Under the pieces are notes generated by a model. That model searched no databases. It was given only the letters and a program-made list of their open reading frames with translations, and had not been told where the DNA came from. Below are positions 30,480 through 33,102 of a stretch of DNA of 33,102 nt, piece after piece (the first letter of the stretch is position 1; each line of letters opens with the position of its first letter). The stretch lies in the NCBI GenBank assembly GCA_018812525.1, contig JAHJDE010000136.1, positions 1 to 33,102 on the forward strand, given 5' to 3'. The position numbers and the translations under genes were made by a program. Source of the stretch: Gammaproteobacteria bacterium (GTDB lineage Bacteria; Pseudomonadota; Gammaproteobacteria; Chromatiales; Chromatiaceae).

Positions 30480-32789
30480 CTATTTTTTGACCTCGACAGC
30501 CCCGTTCTGATCCAGATGGGTCTTGGCGCGCAGGCCCAGGTCGGCGGTCTTGACCTGGTACTGCCACCACTGGTTGGCCCAGAGCATGGCGTTCTGCCAG
30601 TCCTGCTTGGCAGCGGCCTCTTCGGCCTTCTTCTTGGCCTCGGCGCCAAAGCCAAGCTGTTCGACGGCATCTTCCACCAGGGCGCCAACGATCGGGAAGT
30701 CCTTGAAGTTACGCGCGGTGATGTAGGTCACCACCGAGTCGATGACGGCCTGGGTATCGACGTTGGTCTTTACCTGCTTGTCGTAGTCGGCCTGGGTGTA
30801 GGCAACGCCTTCCTGCATGGCGACCGCTTCGGCCTTGTAGCCCTTCGGCTGCACCAGCAGATAGCCCTGCATCTCCAGGTGGAGCGCGGAGCAGAACTCG
30901 GTGCAGTAGTAGGGGTAGACGCCCGCCTTTTCGGCCACGAAGGTGGTGGAGGCGGTCTTGCCCGGCTCGACGGAGAGCTGGACGTTCTGCCCGTACATGG
31001 CGAAGCCGTGTACCTCGTCCTGGGCGCGTTCCATGTTGGTCAGGTGGATCTTGACCGTATCCCCTTCCTGGGCCTCGATGATCTCGGGCGTGATGTGGGA
31101 ACGGATCAGGGTGCCATAGACCTCGGTGGTGCACTTGCCGCTGGCGTCGCAGGTACGTTCGGTCTTCTCGCGGCCGGCGCGGGTGGCGTAGGGCGACTTT
31201 TCGTCGTTACGCGAGTTCCAGCCGGTCTTGTAACGGACCTCCGGTTGCAGCTTGTCGGCCTTGATGGCTACCACATAGTGGGGTTCGCCCAGGGGCAGCG
31301 GCATGTCGTACAGCAGTTCCATCTTGTCGCCGCTGATGTCGATCAACTGGTGGTTCTGCGGATGCAGGGGGCCCACGGGATTGAAGCGGTCGATGGAGAG
31401 CTTGTTGAGAGAGATCAAGTACTTGCCGTCCGGCGACCTGGAGTCGCCTTCCATGGATACCAGATGACCAATGTTGTAGTGGATGTTGATTTGATCCAGT
31501 ACCTTGCCTTGGCAGTAGTCCCACTTGGTGACCATGGAGTCCACGTAGATGGAGGTATAGGCCACGCAGGGCTTGGAGTCATACTGGGTGTGCAGCGGAC
31601 CCAGGCCGACCTGGACCTGCTTGTCCAATGCGTCTTTCATGGCAATGATCGGAATGCCGTAGGGGTCCTTGCCCTCGAACTTCTTGTCCGCGATGGCCTT
31701 CATGATCTTCTCGAAGCTGTAGACCCAGGTATGGCTATCCAGCTTGCCGGAGACGATGATGTGGGTACCGTCCGGGCTCACGTCCACGCCATGGGGGGAC
31801 TTGGGCTCAGGGATCAGATAGAGCAGCCCTTCCTGAACGGCCTGCTCCATGGTGATCAGGTACATGCCCTTCTCTTTCTTCACCTTGCCGGCCTTGACCA
31901 GCTCCTCGGCCTTCTTCCAGTTGGTCACGTGGAGGAAGTCGGTGTCCTTGGAGGAGCAGCCTGCCTCGAAGGGGGGGCGACCGCGCTCGATACCGCCCAC
32001 GTAGCGCTCGGAGCAGAAGGAGTTGGTGAAGCCCCAGCCGTCGGAGGGACCCTTACCGGCGTCGGAGAGGTCCTGGGAGTAGGGCGGCAGCTCGAAGTTG
32101 AAGGAGTTCTCCATCTCCAAACGTCCTTTCTCCTTGTTGAACTTCCAGTAGGTCAGACCGCCGCGGTACTTGTCGTTGAATTGCTCCAGGGGGACATGGT
32201 CGTCACTGTAGGGGGCCGCGTACTGGCTGGCCTCCATCACGTACTCGGTGTTGGGGGTAACGAAGGCGCCGCCGTGGTCCGACTTGAAGAAGGGGTTGAC
32301 CACGATCTGCTTGGTCTCGAAGTCGTGCAGATCGATGACCGCCACGCGGGGATTGGCCTTGTCGTTGATGAAGAGATAGCGGCCGTTATACTCGCCATCG
32401 GTTTCAGAGAAGGCGGGGTGATGGGTGTCGCCGTAGGTGATGTCCTTGCCGTTGATCTTTCCCTGGGCCAGCACGGCCTTGGATTCGTCGTCAAAGCCAT
32501 AGCCCTGCCAGGGCTCGGGGGTGAAGACGCCGATGTACTTGAGGATGCGCATGGAGGGGATGCCGTAGACGATCACTTGGCCGCTTTGCCCGCCGGAGCT
32601 GAATGCCAGATATTCGTCACGGCCCCCGGTGGGGGTATAGGTCTTGGCTGCCGCCAGGACATCTTTCTCGGTCAGGCCACGGGCCTTCATGACCGCGTCG
32701 AGCTGTCCCTGGGCAAAGGCGCTGGTCGCCATGCCGGCGCTCAGCGCCGTGCCCACGAGAAGCGAGGTTATTCGCTTGGTTTTTTTCAT
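30480..32789 (-). CDS. nosZ: Nitrous oxide reductase NosZ, clade II (Sec-exported)
   Basis: NosZ reduces N2O to N2 in the periplasm. The 769-residue precursor has a Sec-type signal (MKKTKRITSLLVGTALSAGM, cleavage near AFA-QG) with no twin-arginine motif, the mark of clade II. The seven-bladed propeller holds the CuZ histidines: DTHHPAF (123, 124), SDHGG (172), SPHGVDVSPDG, GPLHTQYDS, IGHLVSMEGDSR and LGEPHYV. The cupredoxin domain has the CuA motif CTEFCSALHLEM (Cys629, Cys633, His637, Met640). About 119 residues follow the CuA domain, helical, Lys/Ala/Trp-rich and without a heme motif. GGGAG lies 8 bases before the ATG, and an FNR box lies upstream. It is the first gene of the cluster. Confidence 0.97.
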   Translation of the reverse strand: MKKTKRITSLLVGTALSAGMATSAFAQGQLDAVMKARGLTEKDVLAAAKTYTPTGGRDEYLAFSSGGQSGQVIVYGIPSMRILKYIGVFTPEPWQGYGFDDESKAVLAQGKINGKDITYGDTHHPAFSETDGEYNGRYLFINDKANPRVAVIDLHDFETKQIVVNPFFKSDHGGAFVTPNTEYVMEASQYAAPYSDDHVPLEQFNDKYRGGLTYWKFNKEKGRLEMENSFNFELPPYSQDLSDAGKGPSDGWGFTNSFCSERYVGGIERGRPPFEAGCSSKDTDFLHVTNWKKAEELVKAGKVKKEKGMYLITMEQAVQEGLLYLIPEPKSPHGVDVSPDGTHIIVSGKLDSHTWVYSFEKIMKAIADKKFEGKDPYGIPIIAMKDALDKQVQVGLGPLHTQYDSKPCVAYTSIYVDSMVTKWDYCQGKVLDQINIHYNIGHLVSMEGDSRSPDGKYLISLNKLSIDRFNPVGPLHPQNHQLIDISGDKMELLYDMPLPLGEPHYVVAIKADKLQPEVRYKTGWNSRNDEKSPYATRAGREKTERTCDASGKCTTEVYGTLIRSHITPEIIEAQEGDTVKIHLTNMERAQDEVHGFAMYGQNVQLSVEPGKTASTTFVAEKAGVYPYYCTEFCSALHLEMQGYLLVQPKGYKAEAVAMQEGVAYTQADYDKQVKTNVDTQAVIDSVVTYITARNFKDFPIVGALVEDAVEQLGFGAEAKKKAEEAAAKQDWQNAMLWANQWWQYQVKTADLGLRAKTHLDQNGAVEVKK

Positions 32790-32830
32790 CGGAGGTCTCC
32801 CTTTGAGAGGAATAGAGGTGCCGGGGGTTC

Positions 32831-32871
32831 AGTCTAGGTGCGGCACTTCACCCAGCCTTGATATTAGTCAA
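32831..32871 (-). promoter_or_regulatory. FNR-type promoter of nosZ
   Basis: On the minus strand TTGAC-TAAT-ATCAA (32871-32858) matches the FNR consensus at all but one base. TAGACT (32836-32831) lies with its centre 31 bases further on, exactly where a -10 box should be if the FNR site is centred at -41.5. Transcription would start near 32823 and leave a leader of about 35 bases before the ATG at 32789. This is the layout of a class II FNR-activated promoter. Confidence 0.75.
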
Positions 32872-33035
32872 AATCTGAGGGAGATGGCTTTTTACTGCGG
32901 GAAATGACCCATTCTGAGGGAAGGCATCATGAGGATACCGGAACCCAGCCCCTACCCTAAGGAACTGTCCGGGAATAACTTGTACATCTCGCATCTCATC
33001 TTCAGGCCATCTTTGGCCGATCTTCAATCGATCTG

Positions 33036-33085
33036 TTTCGCGGCAGAGCCGCTCCCACCGCCGTGGGAGCGGCTCTGCCGCGAAA
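33036..33085. repeat. REP-like hairpin upstream of nosZ
   Basis: The arms 33036-33058 and 33063-33085 pair perfectly over 23 bases around CGCC. The right arm reads GTGGGAGCG-GCTCTGC-CGCGA and is followed by AAATAGGCGG, as in the copy at 15415-15460. Between it and the nosZ promoter (32872-33035) nothing else is recognised. Confidence 0.75.
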
Positions 33086-33102
33086 ATAGGCGGTTTTGCT
33101 CA

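Noticed and set aside
32727-32789. Tat export of NosZ
   Set aside because: The signal peptide begins MKKTKRITSL with no consecutive Arg pair before the hydrophobic core, so Sec export fits better.
30516-32837. Very long open frame (about 773 codons) on the plus strand opposite nosZ
   Set aside because: It is the antisense shadow of a GC-rich gene. Its product is low in complexity and has no recognised domain, while nosZ on the other strand has all its metal ligands.

Overview
This window looks like a chromosomal segment of a GC-rich gammaproteobacterium, probably a facultatively anaerobic or denitrifying one. No taxonomic marker is present, so this rests on three things: housekeeping genes that read like gammaproteobacterial ones (typA, dtd, hisBHA, mtgA, lpxD), a close match to the enterobacterial type of MenB, and many REP-like palindromes of the GTRRGAGCG...CGCGA kind familiar from Pseudomonas and relatives. 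The species is not identified.

Layout. 1-854: the 3' end of an Rpn-type nuclease/transposase gene, then a small MITE-like element with an 8-bp target duplication. 855-5413 (+): typA, dtd, hisB, hisH, hisA. 5414-5772: a dense run of perfect palindromes, part of which looks like a 152-bp inserted element. 5773-10780: a DUF1631 protein, three small unknown proteins, mtgA and a hotdog-fold thioesterase. 10934-19410: lpxD and the menaquinone genes, with menB-menA-menC on the minus strand, menF-menD on the plus strand and a TlpA-like redoxin gene between them. 19532-32789 (all minus): a nitrous oxide reductase cluster in the order nosZ, monoheme cytochrome c, diheme cytochrome c, nosB, nosD, nosG, nosH, nosF, nosL, nosY, a membrane-anchored unknown, a triheme cytochrome c and an FNR-like regulator.

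How the genes fit together. The nos cluster is of the atypical (clade II) kind: NosZ has a Sec-type rather than a Tat signal peptide, a nosB gene is present, and nosR is not in the window. NosG/NosH would take electrons from quinol, and two or three periplasmic c-type cytochromes could carry them to the CuA centre of NosZ. NosDFY and NosL would assemble the copper centres. The neighbouring men genes supply menaquinone, the likely low-potential quinol donor, and a DHNA-CoA-type thioesterase lies close by. Two good FNR-type boxes (TTGAT-N4-RTCAA) lie upstream of nosZ and of the diheme cytochrome. The cluster ends in its own FNR-family gene, which suggests local feedback.

The other striking trait is the load of short dispersed repeats. 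At least six families sit in nearly every intergenic gap, including most gaps inside the nos operon. One REPIN-like copy supplies the stop codon of one nos-cluster gene and the apparent start codon and part of the signal peptide of the next.
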